The position numbers and the translations under genes are program-made. Of a DNA stretch of 64,000 nt, positions 27,070 through 41,100 are shown piece by piece. Source of the stretch: Colletes latitarsis. Taxonomy: Eukaryota > Arthropoda > Insecta > Hymenoptera > Colletidae. Positions within the stretch are counted from its first letter, which is position 1. Each line of letters starts with the position of its first letter. The notes beneath the pieces are model-generated. The model was given only the letters and a program-made list of their open reading frames with translations, searched no databases and was not told the origin of the DNA. The DNA lies in NCBI RefSeq assembly GCF_051014445.1, contig NC_135137.1, positions 21,577,501 through 21,641,500 of the forward strand, in the 5' to 3' direction.

Positions 27070-30000
27070 CTAAAATATTGATAGAAACCAGGTTTAATTG
27101 TCTGTTTCAGTGTGGTACCACAATACTACGAGATTCAAACCAGAGAAAACCAAGGATCTGGCCAACAAGTATGCGGAAAAGGCAAAATCATGAGCCAGAT
27201 GCGGGCATAACCCAGACCTAACCCAGACCTAACCGGTGTTATCCTCTAAAATATTGATCGAAACCAGGTTTAATTGTCTGTTTCAGTGTGGTACCACATT
27301 ACTACGTGATTCAAACCAGAGAAAACCAAGGATCTGGCCAACAAGTATGCCAAGAAGGCAAAATCATGAGCCAGATGCAGACATAACCCAGACCTAACCC
27401 AGACCTAACCGGTGTTACCGACTAAAATACTGACCGAATCCCAGTTTAATTGACTGTTACTGTTTGGTACCACGTTACTACGTGATTCAAACCCGACAAA
27501 ACACAGGTACTGGCCAACAAGTATGCGGAAAAGGCAAAATCATGTGCCAGATGCAGGCACAACCTAGACCTAACCCATACCTAACCGGTTTTATCCTCTA
27601 AAATATTGATCGAAACCAGGTTTAATTGACTGTTTCAGTGTGGTACCACATTACTACGTGATTCAAACCAGAGAAAACCAAGGATCTGGCCAACAAGTAT
27701 GCGGAAAAGGCAAAATCATGAGCCAGATGCGGGCATTACCCAGGCCTAACCCAGACCTAACCGGTGTTACCGACTAAAATACTGACCGAATCCGAGTTTA
27801 ATTGACTGTAACTGTTTGGTACCACAATACTACGTGATTCAATCCCGAAAAAATCCAGGACCTGGCCAACAAGTTTGCGAAGAAGGCAAAATCATGAGCC
27901 AGATGCGGGCATAACCCAGACCTAACCCAGAGCTAACCGGTGTTATCCTCTAAAATATTGATCGAAACCAGGTTTAATTGTCTGTTTCAGTGTGGTACCA
28001 CAATACTACGAGATTCAAACCAGAGAAAACCAAGGATCTGGCCAACAAGTATGCGGAAAAGGCAAAATCATGAGCCAGATGCGGGCATAACCCAGACCTA
28101 ACCCAGACCTAACCGGTGTTATCCTCTAAAATATTGATCGAAACCAGGTTTAATTGACTGTTTCAATGTGGTACCACATTACTACGTGATCCAAACCCGA
28201 AAGTACCCGGGATCTGGCCAACAAGTATATGAAAAAGGCAAAATCATGAGCGAGATGCGGGCATAACCCAGGCCTAACCTAGACCTAACCGGTGTTATCC
28301 TCTAAAATATTGATCGAAACCAGGTTTAATTGACTGTTTCACTGTGGTACCACATTATTACGTGATTCAAACCAGAGAAAACCAAGGATCTGGCCAACAA
28401 GTATGCGGAAAAGGCAAAATCATGAGCCAGATGCGGGCATAACCCAGACCTAACCCAGACCTAACCGGTGTTATCTTCTAAAATAATGATCGAAACCAGG
28501 TTTAATTGACTGTTTCAATGTGGTACCATATTACTACGTGATTCAAACCCGAAAGTACCCGGGATCTGGCCAACAAGTATATGAAAAAGGCAAAATCATG
28601 ATGCGAGATGCGGGCATAACCCAGGCCTAACCTAGACCTAACCGGTGTTATCCTCTAAAATATTGATCGAAACCAGGTTTAATTGACTGTTTCACTGTGG
28701 TACCACATTATTACGTGATTCAAACCATAGAAAACCAAGGATCTGGCCAACAAGTTTGCGAAGAAGGCCAAATTATGAGCCAGATGCGGGCATAACCCAG
28801 ACCTAACCCAGACCTTACCGGTGTTATCCTCTAAAATATTGATCGAAACCAGGTTTAATTGACTGTTTCAGTGTGGTACCACATTACTACGTGATTCAAA
28901 CCAGAGAAAACCAAGGATCTGGCCAACAAGTATGCGGAAAAGGCAAAATCATGAGCGAGATGCGGGCATAACCCAGACCTAAGGCAGACATAACCGGTGT
29001 TATCCTCTATAATATTGATCGAAACCAGGTTTAATTGACTGTTTCAGTGTGGTACCACATTACTACGTGATTCAAACCAGAGAAAACCAAGGATCTGGCC
29101 AACAAGTATGCGGAAAAGGCAAAATCATGAGCCAGATGCGGGCATTACCCAGGCCTAACCCAGACCTAACCGGTGTTACCGACTAAAATACTGACCGAAT
29201 CCGAGTTTAATTGACTGTAACTGTTTGGTACCACAATACTACGTGATTCAATCCCGAAAAAATCCAGGATCTGGCCAACAAGTTTGCGAAGAAGGCAAAA
29301 TCATGAGCCAGATGCGGCCATAACCCAGATCTAACCCAGAGCTAACCGGTGTTATCCTCTAAAATATTGATCGAAACCAGGTTTAATTGTCTGTTTCAGT
29401 GTGGTACCACAATACTACGAGATTCAAACCAGAGAAAACCAAGGATCTGGCCAACAAGTATGCGGAAAAGGCAAAATCATGAGCTAGATGCGGGCATAAC
29501 CCAGACCTAACCCAGACCTAACCGGTGTTATCCTCTAAAATATTGATCGAAACCAGGTTTAATTGTCTGTTTCAGTGTGGTACCACATTACTACGTGATT
29601 CAAACCAGAGAAAACCAAGGATCTGGCCAACAAGTATGCCAAGAAGGCAAAATCATGAGCCAGATGCAGACATAACCCAGACCTAACCCAGACCTAACCG
29701 GTGTTACCGACTAAAATACTGACCGAATCCCAGTTTAATTGACTGTTACTGTTTGGTACCACGTTACTACGTGATTCAAACCCGACAAAACACAGGTACT
29801 GGCCAACAAGTATGCGGAAAAGGCAAAATCATGTGCCAGATGCAGGCACAACGTAGACCTAACCCATACCTAACCGGTTTTATCCTCTAAAATATTGATC
29901 GAAACCAGGTTTAATTGACTGTTTCAGTGTGGTACCACATTACTACGTGATTCAAACCAGAGAAAACCAAGGATCTGGCCAACAAGTATGCGGAAAAGGC

Positions 30001-31490
30001 AAAATCATGAGCCAGATGCGGGCATTACCCAGGCCTAACCCAGACCTAACCGGTGTTACCGACTAAAATACTGACCGATTCCGAGTTTAATTGACTGTAA
30101 CTGTTTGGTACCACAATACTACGTGATTCAATCCCGAAAAAATCCAGGATCTGGCCAACAAGTTTGCGAAGAAGGCAAAATCATGAGCCAGATGCGGGCA
30201 TAACCCAGACCTAACCCAGAGCTAGCCGGTGTTATCCTCTAAAATATTGATCGAAACCAGGTTTAATTGTCTGTTTCAGTGTGGTACCACAATACTACGA
30301 GATTCAAACCAGAGAAAACCAAGGATCTGGCCAACAAGTATGCGGAAAAGGCAAAATCATGAGCCAGATGCGGGCATAACCCAGACCTAACCCAGACCTA
30401 ACCGGTGTTATCCTCTAAAATATTGATCGAAACCAGGTTTAATTGTCTGTTTCAATGTGGTACCACATTACTACGTGATCCAAACCCGAAAGTACCCGGG
30501 ATCTGGCCAACAAGTATATGAAAAAGGCAAAATCATGAGCGAGATGCGGGCATAACCCAGGCCTAACCTAGACCTAACCGGTGTTATCCTCTAAAATATT
30601 GATCGAAACCAGGTTTAATTGACTGTTTCACTGTGGTACCACATTATTACGTGATTCAAACCAGAGAAAACCAAGGATCTGGCCAACAAGTATGCGGAAA
30701 AGGCAAAATCATGAGCCAGATGCGGGCATAACCCAGACCTAACCCAGACCTAACCGGTGTTATCCTCTAAAATATTGATCGAAACCAGGTTTAATTGACT
30801 GTTTCAATGTGGTACCATATTACTACGTGATTCAAACCCGAAAGTACCCGGGATCTGGCCAACAAGTATATGAAAAAGGCAAAATCATGAGCGAGATGCG
30901 GGCATAACCCAGGCCTAACCTAGACCTAACCGGTGTTATCCTCTAAAATATTGATCGAAACCAGGTTTAATTGACTGTTTCACTGTGGTACCACATTATT
31001 ACGTGATTCAAACCATAGAAAACCAAGGATCTGGCCAACAAGTTTGCGAAGAAGGCCAAATTATGAGCCAGATGCGGGCATAACCCAGACCTAACCCAGA
31101 CCTTACCGGTGTTATCCTCTAAAATATTGATCGAAACCAGGTTTAATTGACTGTTTCAGTGTGGTACCACATTACTACGTGATTCAAACCAGAGAAAACC
31201 AAGGATCTGGCCAACAAGTATGCGGAAAAGGCAAAATCATGAGCGAGATGCGGGCATAACCCAGACCTAAGGCAGACATAACCGGTGTTATCCTCTATAA
31301 TATTGATCGAAACCAGGTTTAATTGACTGTTTCAGTGTGGTACCACATTACTACGTGATTCAAACCAGAGAAAACCAAGGATCTGGCCAAAAAGTATGCG
31401 GAAAAGGCAAAATCATGAGCCAGATGCGGGCATTACCCAGGCCTAACCCAGACCTAACCGGTGTTACCGACTAAAATACTGATCGAATCC
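27070..31490. repeat. 13-monomer repeat, offset 2289 bp (two copies)
   Basis: The stretch 27070-29200 matches about 29359-31490 at an offset of 2289 bp, close to 13 x 176. Markers are ACTACGAGATTCAAACC at about 27126 and 29415, CCCGGGATCTGGCC at about 28558 and 30847, and TTCAAACCAGAG at 27662 and 29951. It overlaps the 2992-bp repeat listed next, so the two duplications are nested or successive. Confidence 0.78.
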
Positions 31491-33970
31491 GAGTTTAATT
31501 GACTGTAACTGTTTGGTACCACAATACTACCTGATTCGAACCCGAAAAAACGCAGGATCTGGCCAACAAGTATGCGAAGAATGCAAAATTATGAGCCAGA
31601 TGCGGGCATAACCCAGACCTAACCCAGACCTAACCGGTGTTATCCTCTAAAATATTGATCGAAACCAGGTTTAATTGTCTGTTTCAGTGTGGTACCACAT
31701 TACTACGTGATTCAAACCAAAGAAAACCAAGGATCTGGCCAACATGTATGCCAAGAAGGCAAAATCATGAGCCAGATGCAGACATAACCCAGACCTAACC
31801 CAGACCTAACCGGTGTTACCGACTAAAATACTGACCGAATCCCAGTTTAATTGACTGTTACTGTTTGGTACCACGTTACTACGTGATTCAAACCCGACAA
31901 AACACAGGTACTGGCCAACAAGTATGCGGAAAAGGCAAAATCATGTGCCAGATGCAGGCACAACCTAGACCTAACCCATACCTAACCGGTTTTATCCTCT
32001 AAAATATTGATCGAAACCAGGTTTAATTGACTGTTTCAGTGTGGTACCACAATACTACGCGATTCAAACCAGAGAAAACCAAGGATCTGGCCAACAAGTA
32101 TGCGGAAAAGGCAAAATCATGAGCCAGATGCGGGCATTACCCAGGCCTAACCCAGACCTAACCGGTGTTACCGACTAAAATACTGACCGAATCCGAGTTT
32201 AATTGACTGTAACTGTTTGGTACCACAATACTACGTGATTCAATCCCGAAAAAATCCAGGATCTGGCCAACAAGTTTGCGAAGAAGGCAAAATCATGAGC
32301 CAGATGCGGCCATAACCCAGATCTAACCCAGAGCTAACCGGTGTTATCCTCTAAAATATTGATCGAAACCAGGTTTAATTGTCTGTTTCAGTGTGGTACC
32401 ACAATACTACGAGATTCAAACCAGAGAAAACCAAGGATCTGGCCAACAAGTATGCGGAAAAGGCAAAATCATGAGCTAGATGCGGGCATAACCCAGACCT
32501 AACCCAGACCTAACCGGTGTTATCCTCTAAAATATTGATCGAAACCAGGTTTAATTGTCTGTTTCAGTGTGGTACCACATTACTACGTGATTCAAACCAG
32601 AGAAAACCAAGGATCTGGCCAACAAGTATGCCAAGAAGGCAAAATCATGAGCCAGATGCAGACATAACCCAGACCTAACCCAGACCTAACCGGTGTTACC
32701 GACTAAAATACTGACCGAATCCCAGTTTAATTGACTGTTACTGTTTGGTACCACGTTACTACGTGATTCAAACCCGACAAAACACAGGTACTGGCCAACA
32801 AGTATGCGGAAAAGGCAAAATCATGTGCCAGATGCAGGCACAACGTAGACCTAACCCATACCTAACCGGTTTTATCCTCTAAAATATTGATCGAAACCAG
32901 GTTTAATTGACTGTTTCAGTGTGGTACCACATTACTACGTGATTCAAACCAGAGAAAACCAAGGATCTGGCCAACAAGTATGCGGAAAAGGCAAAATCAT
33001 GAGCCAGATGCGGGCATTACCCAGGCCTAACCCAGACCTAACCGGTGTTACCGACTAAAATACTGACCGATTCCGAGTTTAATTGACTGTAACTGTTTGG
33101 TACCACAATACTACGTGATTCAATCCCGAAAAAATCCAGGATCTGGCCAACAAGTTTGCGAAGAAGGCAAAATCATGAGCCAGATGCGGGCATAACCCAG
33201 ACCTAACCCAGAGCTAACCGGTGTTATCCTCTAAAATATTGATCGAAACCAGGTTTAATTGTCTGTTTCAGTGTGGTACCACAATACTACGAGATTCAAA
33301 CCAGAGAAAACCAAGGATCTGGCCAACAAGTATGCGGAAAAGGCAAAATCATGAGCCAGATGCGGGCATAACCCAGACCTAACCCAGACCTAACCGGTGT
33401 TATCCTCTAAAATATTGATCGAAACCAGGTTTAATTGTCTGTTTCAATGTGGTACCACATTACTACGTGATCCAAACCCGAAAGTACCCGGGATCTGGCC
33501 AACAAGTATATGAAAAAGGCAAAATCATGAGCGAGATGCGGGCATAACCCAGGCCTAACCTAGACCTAACCGGTGTTATCCTCTAAAATATTGATCGAAA
33601 CCAGGTTTAATTGACTGTTTCACTGTGGTACCACATTATTACGTGATTCAAACCAGAGAAAACCAAGGATCTGGCCAACAAGTATGCGGAAAAGGCAAAA
33701 TCATGAGCCAGATGCGGGCATAACCCAGACCTAACCCAGACCTAACCGGTGTAATCCTCTAAAATATTGATCGAAACCAGGTTTAATTGACTGTTTCAAT
33801 GTGGTACCATATTACTACGTGATTCAAACCCGAAAGTACCCGGGATCTGGCCAACAAGTATATGAAAAAGGCAAAATCATGAGCGAGATGCGGGCATAAC
33901 CCAGGCCTAACTTAGACCTAACCGGTGTTATCCTCTAAAATATTGATCGAAACCAGGTTTAATTGACTGT
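29010..33970. repeat. 17-monomer repeat, offset 2992 bp (second copy partial)
   Basis: The stretch 29010 to about 30978 matches about 32002-33970 at an offset of exactly 2992 bp (17 x 176). Rare shared variants are GATGCGGCCATAACCCAGA at 29311 and 32303, and GACCGATTCCGAG at 30073 and 33065. The match ends near 33970, where the array switches to the pattern seen at 25870. The duplication is recent because even single-base variants are shared. Confidence 0.82.
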
Positions 33971-36300
33971 TTCAATGTGGTACCACATTACTACGTGATT
34001 CAAACTAGAGAAAACCAAGGATCAGGCCTACAAGTATGCGGAAACGGCAAAACCATGAGCCAGATGCGGGCATAACCCAGACGTACCCCAGACCTAACCG
34101 GTGTTACCGACTAAAATACTGACCGAATCCAGCTTTAATTGACTGTCAGTGTGTGGTTCCACATTACTACGTGATTCAAACCCGAAAAAAACCCAGGATC
34201 AGGCCAACAAGTATGCGAAGAAGGCAATATCATGAGCCAGATGCGGGCATAACCCAGACCTAACCGGTGTCATCCTCTAAAATATTGATCGAAACCAGGT
34301 TTAATTGACTGTTTCATTGTGGTACCACATTACTACGTGATTCAAACCCGAAAGTACCCGGGATCTGACCAACAAGTTTGCGAAGAAGGCAAAATCATGA
34401 GCCAGATGCGGGCATAACCCAGACCTAACCCAGACCTAACCGGTGTTATCCTCTAAAATATTGATCGAAACCAGGTTTAATTGACTGTTTCAATGTGGTA
34501 CCACATTACTACGTGATTCAAACCCGAAAGTACCCGGGATCTGGCCAACAAGTATATGAAAAAGGCAAAATCATGAGCGAGATGCGGGCATTACCCAGGC
34601 CTAACCCAGACCTAACCTGTGTTACCGACTAAAATACTGACCGAATCCGAGTTTAATTGACTGTAACTGTTTGGTACCACCATACTACGTGATTCAATCC
34701 CGAAAAAATCCAGGATCTGGCCAACAAGTTTGCGAAGAAGGCAAAATCATGAGCCAGATGCAGGCACAACCTAGACCTAACCCATACCTAACCGGTTTTA
34801 TCCACTAAAATATTGATCGAAACCAGGTTTAATTGACTGTTTCAGTGTGGTACCACATTACTACGTGATTCAAACCAGAGAAAACCAAGGATCTGGCCAA
34901 CAAGTTTGCGAAGGAGGCAAAATTATGAGCCAGATGCGGGCATAACCCAGACCTAACCCAGACCTAACCGGTGTTATCCTCTAAAATATTGATCGAAACA
35001 AGGTTTAATTGACTGTTTCACTGTGGTACCACATTATTACGTGATTCAAACCAGAGAAAACCAAGGATCTGGCCAACAAGTTTGCGAAGGAGGCAAAATT
35101 ATGAGCCAGATGCGGGCATAACCCAGACCTAACCCAGACCTAACCGGTGTTATCCTCTAAAATATTGATCGAAACAAGGTTTAATTGACTGTTTCAATGT
35201 GGTACCACATTACTACGTGATTCAAACCCGAAAGTACCCGGGATCTGGCCAACAAGTTTGCGAAGAAGGCAAAATCATGAGCCAGATGCGGGCATAACCC
35301 AGACCTAAGCCAGACCTAACCGGTGTTATCCTCTAAAATATTGATCGAAACCAAGTTTAATGGACTGTTCCAGTGTGGTACCACATTACTACGTTATTCA
35401 AACCAGAGAAAACCAAGGTTCTGGCCAACAGGAATGCGGAAAAGGCAAAATCATGAGCCAGATGTGGACATAGCCCATACCTAACCCAGACCTAACCGGT
35501 TTTATCCTCTAAAATATTGATCGAAACCAGGTTTAATTGACTGTTTCAATGTGGTACCACATTACTACGTGATTCAAACCCGAAAAACCCAGGATCTGGC
35601 CAACAAGTATATGAAAAAGGCAAAATCATGGGCGAGATGCGGGCATAACCCAGGCCTAACCTAGACCTAACCGGTGTTATCCTCTAAAATATTGATCGAA
35701 ACCAGGTTTAATTGCCTGTTTCACTGTGGTACCACATTATTACGTGATTCAAACCAGAGAAAACCAAGGATCTGGCCAACAAGTTTGCGAAGGAGGCAAA
35801 ATTATGAGCCAGATGCGGGCATAACCCAGACCTAACCCAGACCTAACCGGTGTTATCCTCTAAAATATTGATCGAAACAAGGTTTAATTGACTGTTTCAA
35901 TGTGGTACCACATTACTACGTGATTCAAACCAGAAAGTACCCGGGATCTGGCCAACAAGTTTGCGAAGAAGGCAAAATCATGAGCCAGATGCGGGCATAA
36001 CCCAGACCTAAGCCAGACCTAACCGGTGTTATCCTCTAAAATATTGATCGAAACCAAGTTTAATGGACTGTTCCAGTGTGGTACCACATTACTACGTTAT
36101 TCAAACCAGAGAAAACCAAGGTTCTGGCCAACAGGAATGCGGAAAAGGCAAAATCATGAGCCAGATGTGGACATAACCCATACCTAACCCAGACCTAACC
36201 GGTTTTATCCTCTAAAATATTGATCGAAACCAGGTTTAATTGACTGTTTCAATGTGGTACCACATTACTACGTGATTCAAACCCGAAAAACCCAGGATCT
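33971..36300. repeat. Transposed satellite block and a four-monomer repeat
   Basis: The stretch 33960-34990 repeats the order of rare variants seen at 25870-26900, about 8.09 kb upstream. After it, monomers with GCGAAGGAGGCAAAATTATG occur at 34909, 35085 and 35788. The stretch 35030-35730 is repeated at 35733 to about 36290 at an offset of 703 bp (four monomers, one base short); the variant GATGTGGACAT lies at 35461 and 36164. No gene is visible. Confidence 0.78.
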
Positions 36301-38140
36301 GGCCAACAAGTATGCGAAGAAGGCAAAATCATGAGCCAGATGCGGGCATTTCCCAGGCCTAACCCTGACCTAACCGGTGTTACCGACTAAAATACTGACC
36401 GAATCCAGGTATAATTGACTGTTACTGTGTGGTTCCACATTACTATGTGATTCAAACCCGAAAAAACCCAGGATCTGGCCAACAATTATGCGAAGAAGGC
36501 AAAATCATGAGCCAGATGCGGGCATTTCCCAGGCCTAACCCTGACCTAACCGGTGTTACGGACTAAAATACTGACCGAATCCAGGTATAATTGACTGTTG
36601 TTACTGTGTGGTTCCACATTACTATGTGATTCAAACCCGAAAAAACCCAGGATCTGGCCAACAAGTATGCGAAGAAGGCAAAATCATGAGCCAGATGCGG
36701 GCATTTCCCAGGCCTAACCCTGACCTAACCGGTGTTACGGACTAAAATACTGACCGAATCCAGGTATAATTGACTGTTGTTACTGTGTGGTTCCACATTA
36801 CTATGTGATTCGAACCCTAAAAAACCAAGGATCTGGCCAACAAGTATGCCAAGAAGGCAAAATCATGAGCCAGATGCAGACATAACCCAGACCTAACCGG
36901 TGTTACCGACTAAAATACTGACCGAATCCGAGTTTAATTGACTGTAACTGTTTGGTATTACGTTACTACGTGATTCAAACCCGACAAAACACAGGATCTG
37001 GCCAACAAGTATGCGAAGAAGGCAAAATCATGAGCCAGATGCGGGCATAACCGAGTCCTAACCTAGACCTAACCGGTGTTATCCTCTAAAATATTGATCG
37101 AAACCAGGTTTAATTGACTGTATCGCTGTGGTACCACATTGCTACGTGATTCAAACCAGAGAAGACGAAGCCTCTGGCAAACAAGAATGCGGACAAGGCA
37201 AGATCATGAGCCAGATGCGGGTATAACCCAGACGTAACCCAGACCTAACCGGAGTTATCCTCTAAAATATTGATCGAAACCAAGTTTAATGGACTGTCTC
37301 CGTGTGGAACCACATTACTACGTGATTCGAACCCTAAAAAACCCAGGATCTGGCCAACAAGTATGCGAAGAAGGCAAAATCATGAGCCACATGCGGGCAT
37401 AACCCAGACCTAACCCAGACCTAACCGGTGTTATGTTCAAAAATGTGAATCGAAACCAGGTTTAATTGATTGTTTCAGTGTGGTACCACAATACTACGTG
37501 ATTCAAACCCGAAAAAGCCCAGGATCTGGCCAACAAGTATGCGAAGAAGGCAAATTTATGAGCCAGATGCGGGCATTACCCAGACCTAAGCCAGACCTAA
37601 CCAGTGTTATCCTTTAAAATATTGATCGAAACCAGGTTTAATTGATTGTTTCAGTGTGGTACCACATTACTACGTGATTCAAACCCGAAAGAACCCACGA
37701 TCTGGCCAACAAGTTTGCGAAGAAGGCAAAATCATGAGCCAAATGCGGGCATAACCCAGACCTAACCCAGACCTAACCGGTGTTATCCTCTAAAATATTG
37801 ATCGAAACCAGGTTTAATTGTCTGTTTCAGTATGGTACCACATTACTACGTGATTCAAACCAGAGAAAACCAAGGATCTGGCCAACAAGTATGCCAAGAA
37901 GGCAAAATCATGAGCCAGGTGCAGACATAACCCAGACCTAACCCAGACCTAACCTGTGTTACCGACTAAAATACTGACCGAATCCGAGTTTAATTGACTG
38001 TAACTGTTTGGTACCACATTACTACGTGATTCAAACCAGAGAAAACCATGGATCTGGCCAACAAGTATGGGGAAAAGGCAAAATCATGAGCCCGATGCGG
38101 GCATAACCCAGACCTAAGCCAGACCTAACCGGTGTTATCC
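36301..38140. repeat. Six-monomer higher-order phrase, 1056 bp
   Basis: Three monomers with GGCCTAACCCTGACC lead in at 36350, 36528 and 36707; the last two linkers have a duplicated GTT (GACTGTTGTTACTG). A fixed order of classes follows: the CTGTAACTGTTTGG class, the CTCTGGCAAACAAGAATGC class, the GTCTCCGTGTGGAACC class, the TTATGTTC class, and two further classes. GTTACCGAC marks the same phase at 36902 and 37958, exactly 1056 bp apart (6 x 176). The same order recurs at 62224-64000 and, partly, at 48.1-52.1 kb. Confidence 0.8.
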
Positions 38141-41100
38141 TCTAAAATGTGGATCGAAACCAGGTTTAGTTGACTGTTTCGCTGTGGTTCCCCATTACTA
38201 CGTGGTTCAAACCCGAAAAAAACCCAGGATCTGGCCAACAAGTATGCGAAGAAGGCAAAATCATGAGCCAGATGCGGGCATAACCCAGACCTAACCCAGA
38301 CCTAGCCGGTGTCATCCTCTAAAATGTGGATCGAAACCAGGTTTCATTGACTGTTTCGCTGTGGCACCACATTACTACGTGATTCAAACCCGAAAAAACC
38401 CAGGATCTGGCCAACAAGTATGCGAAGAAGGCAAAATCATGAGTCAGATGCGGGCATAAGCTTGACCTAACACAGACCTTACCGGTGTTACCAACTAAAA
38501 TACTGACCGAATCCAAGTTTAATTGACTGTTTCACTGTGGTACCACATTATTACGTGATTCAAGCCAGAGAAAACCAAGGATCTGGCCAACAAGTATGCG
38601 GAAAAGGCAAAATCATGAGCCAGATGCCGGCATAACCCAGACCTAACCCAGATCTAACCGGTGTTACCCTGTAAAATATTGATCGAAACCTAGTTAAATG
38701 GACTGTTTCAGTGTGGTACCACATTATTACGTGATTCAAACCTGAGAAAACCAAGGATCTGGCCAACAAGTATACGAAGATGGCAAAATCATGAGCGAGA
38801 TGCGGGCATAACCCAGACCTAACACAGACCTTACCGGTGTTACCAACTAAAATACTGACCGAATCCAAGTTTAATTGACTGTTTCACTGTGGTACCACAT
38901 TATTACGTGATTCAAACCAGAGAAAACCAACGATCTGGCCAACAAGTATGCGGAAAAGGCAAAATCATGAGCCAGATGCGGGCATAACCCAGACCTAACC
39001 CAGATCTAACCGGTGTTACCCTGTAAAATATTGATCGAAACCTAGTTAAATGGACTGTTTCAGTGTGGTACCACATTACTACGTGATTGAAACCCGACAA
39101 AACACAGGATCTGGCCAACAAGTATGCGAAGAAGACAAGATCATGAGCCAGATGCGGGCATAACCGAGACCTAACCCAGACCTAACCGGTGTTATCCTCT
39201 AAAATATTGATCGAAACCAGGTTTAATTGTCTGTTTCAGTGTGGTACCACATTACTACGTGATTCAAACCAGAGGAAACCATGGATCTGGCCAACAAGTA
39301 TGTGGAAAAGGCAAAATCATGAGCCCGATGCGGGCATAACCCAGACCTAAGCCAGACCTAACCGGTGTTATCCTCTAAAATATTGATCGAAACCAGGTTT
39401 AATTGTCTGTTTCAGTGTGGTACCACATTACTACGTGATTCAAACCAGAGAAAACCATGGATCTGGCCAACAAGTATGTGGAAAAGGCAAAATCATGAGC
39501 CCGATGCGGGCATAACCCAGACCTAAGCCAGACCTAACCGGTGTTATCCTCTAAAATGTGGATCGAAACCAGGTTTAATTGACTGTTTCGCTGTGGTACC
39601 ACATTACTACGTGATTCAAAACAGAGAAAACCAACGATCTGGCCAACAAGTATGCGGAAAATGCAAAATCATGAGCCAGATGCGGGCATAACCGACACCT
39701 AACCCAGACCTAACCGGTGTTATCCTCTAAAATATTGATCGAAACCAGGTTTAATTGACTGTTTCGCTGTGGTACCACATTACTACGTGATTCAAACCAG
39801 AGAAAACCAAGGATCTGGCCAACAAGTATGCGGAAAAGGCAAAATCATGAGCCAGATGCGGGCATAACCCAGACCTAACGCAGATCTTTCCGGTGTTACC
39901 CTGTAATATATTGATCGAAACCAGGTTTAGTTGACTGTTTCGCTGTGGTTCCCCATTACTACGTGGTTCAAACCCGAAAAAAAACCCAGCATCTGGCCAA
40001 CAAGTATGCGAAGAAGGCAAAATCATGAGCCAGATGCGGGCATAACCCAGACCTAACCCAGACCTAGCCGGTGTTATCCTCTAAAATGTGGATCGAAACC
40101 AGGTTTAATTGACTGTTTCGCTGTGGTACCACATTACTACGTGATTCGAAACAGAGAAAACCAACGATCTGGCCAACAAGTATGCGGAAAATGCAAAATC
40201 ATGAGCCAGATGCGGGCATAACCGACACCTAACCCAGACCTAACCGGTGTTATCCTCTAAAATATTGATCGAAACCATGTTTAATTGACTGTTTCGCTGT
40301 GGTACCACATTACTACGTGATTCATACCAGAGAAAACCAAGGATCTGGCCAACAAGTATGCGGAAAAGGCAAAATCATGAGCCAGATGCGGGCATAACCC
40401 AGACCTAACCCAGATCTTTCCGGTGTTAGCCTGTAATATATTGATCGAAACCAGGTTTAATTGACTGTTTCGCTGTGGCACCACATTACTACGTGATTCA
40501 AACCCGAAAAAACCCAGGATCTGGCCAACAAGTATGCGAAGAAGGCAAAATCATGAGTCAGATGCGGGCATAAGCTTGACCTAACACAGACCTTACCGGT
40601 GTTACCAACTAAAATACTGACCGAATCCAAGTTTAATTGACTGTTTCACTGTGGTACCACATTATTACGTGATTCAAACCAGAGAAAACCAACGATCTGG
40701 CCAACAAGTATGCGGAAAAGGCAAAATCATGAGCCAGATGCGGGCATAACCCAGACCTAACCCAGATCTAACCGGTGTTACCCTGTAAAATATTGATCGA
40801 AACCTAGTTAAATGGACTGTTTCAGTGTGGTACCACATTACTACGTGATTGAAACCCGACAAAACACAGGATCTGGCCAACAAGTATGCGAAGAAGACAA
40901 GATCATGAGCCAGATGCGGGCATAACCGAGACCTAACCCAGACCTAACCGGTGTTATCCTCTAAAATATTGATCGAAACCAGGTTTAATTGTCTGTTTCA
41001 GTGTGGTACCACATTACTACGTGATTCAAACCAGAGGAAACCATGGATCTGGCCAACAAGTATGTGGAAAAGGCAAAATCATGAGCCCGATGCGGGCATA

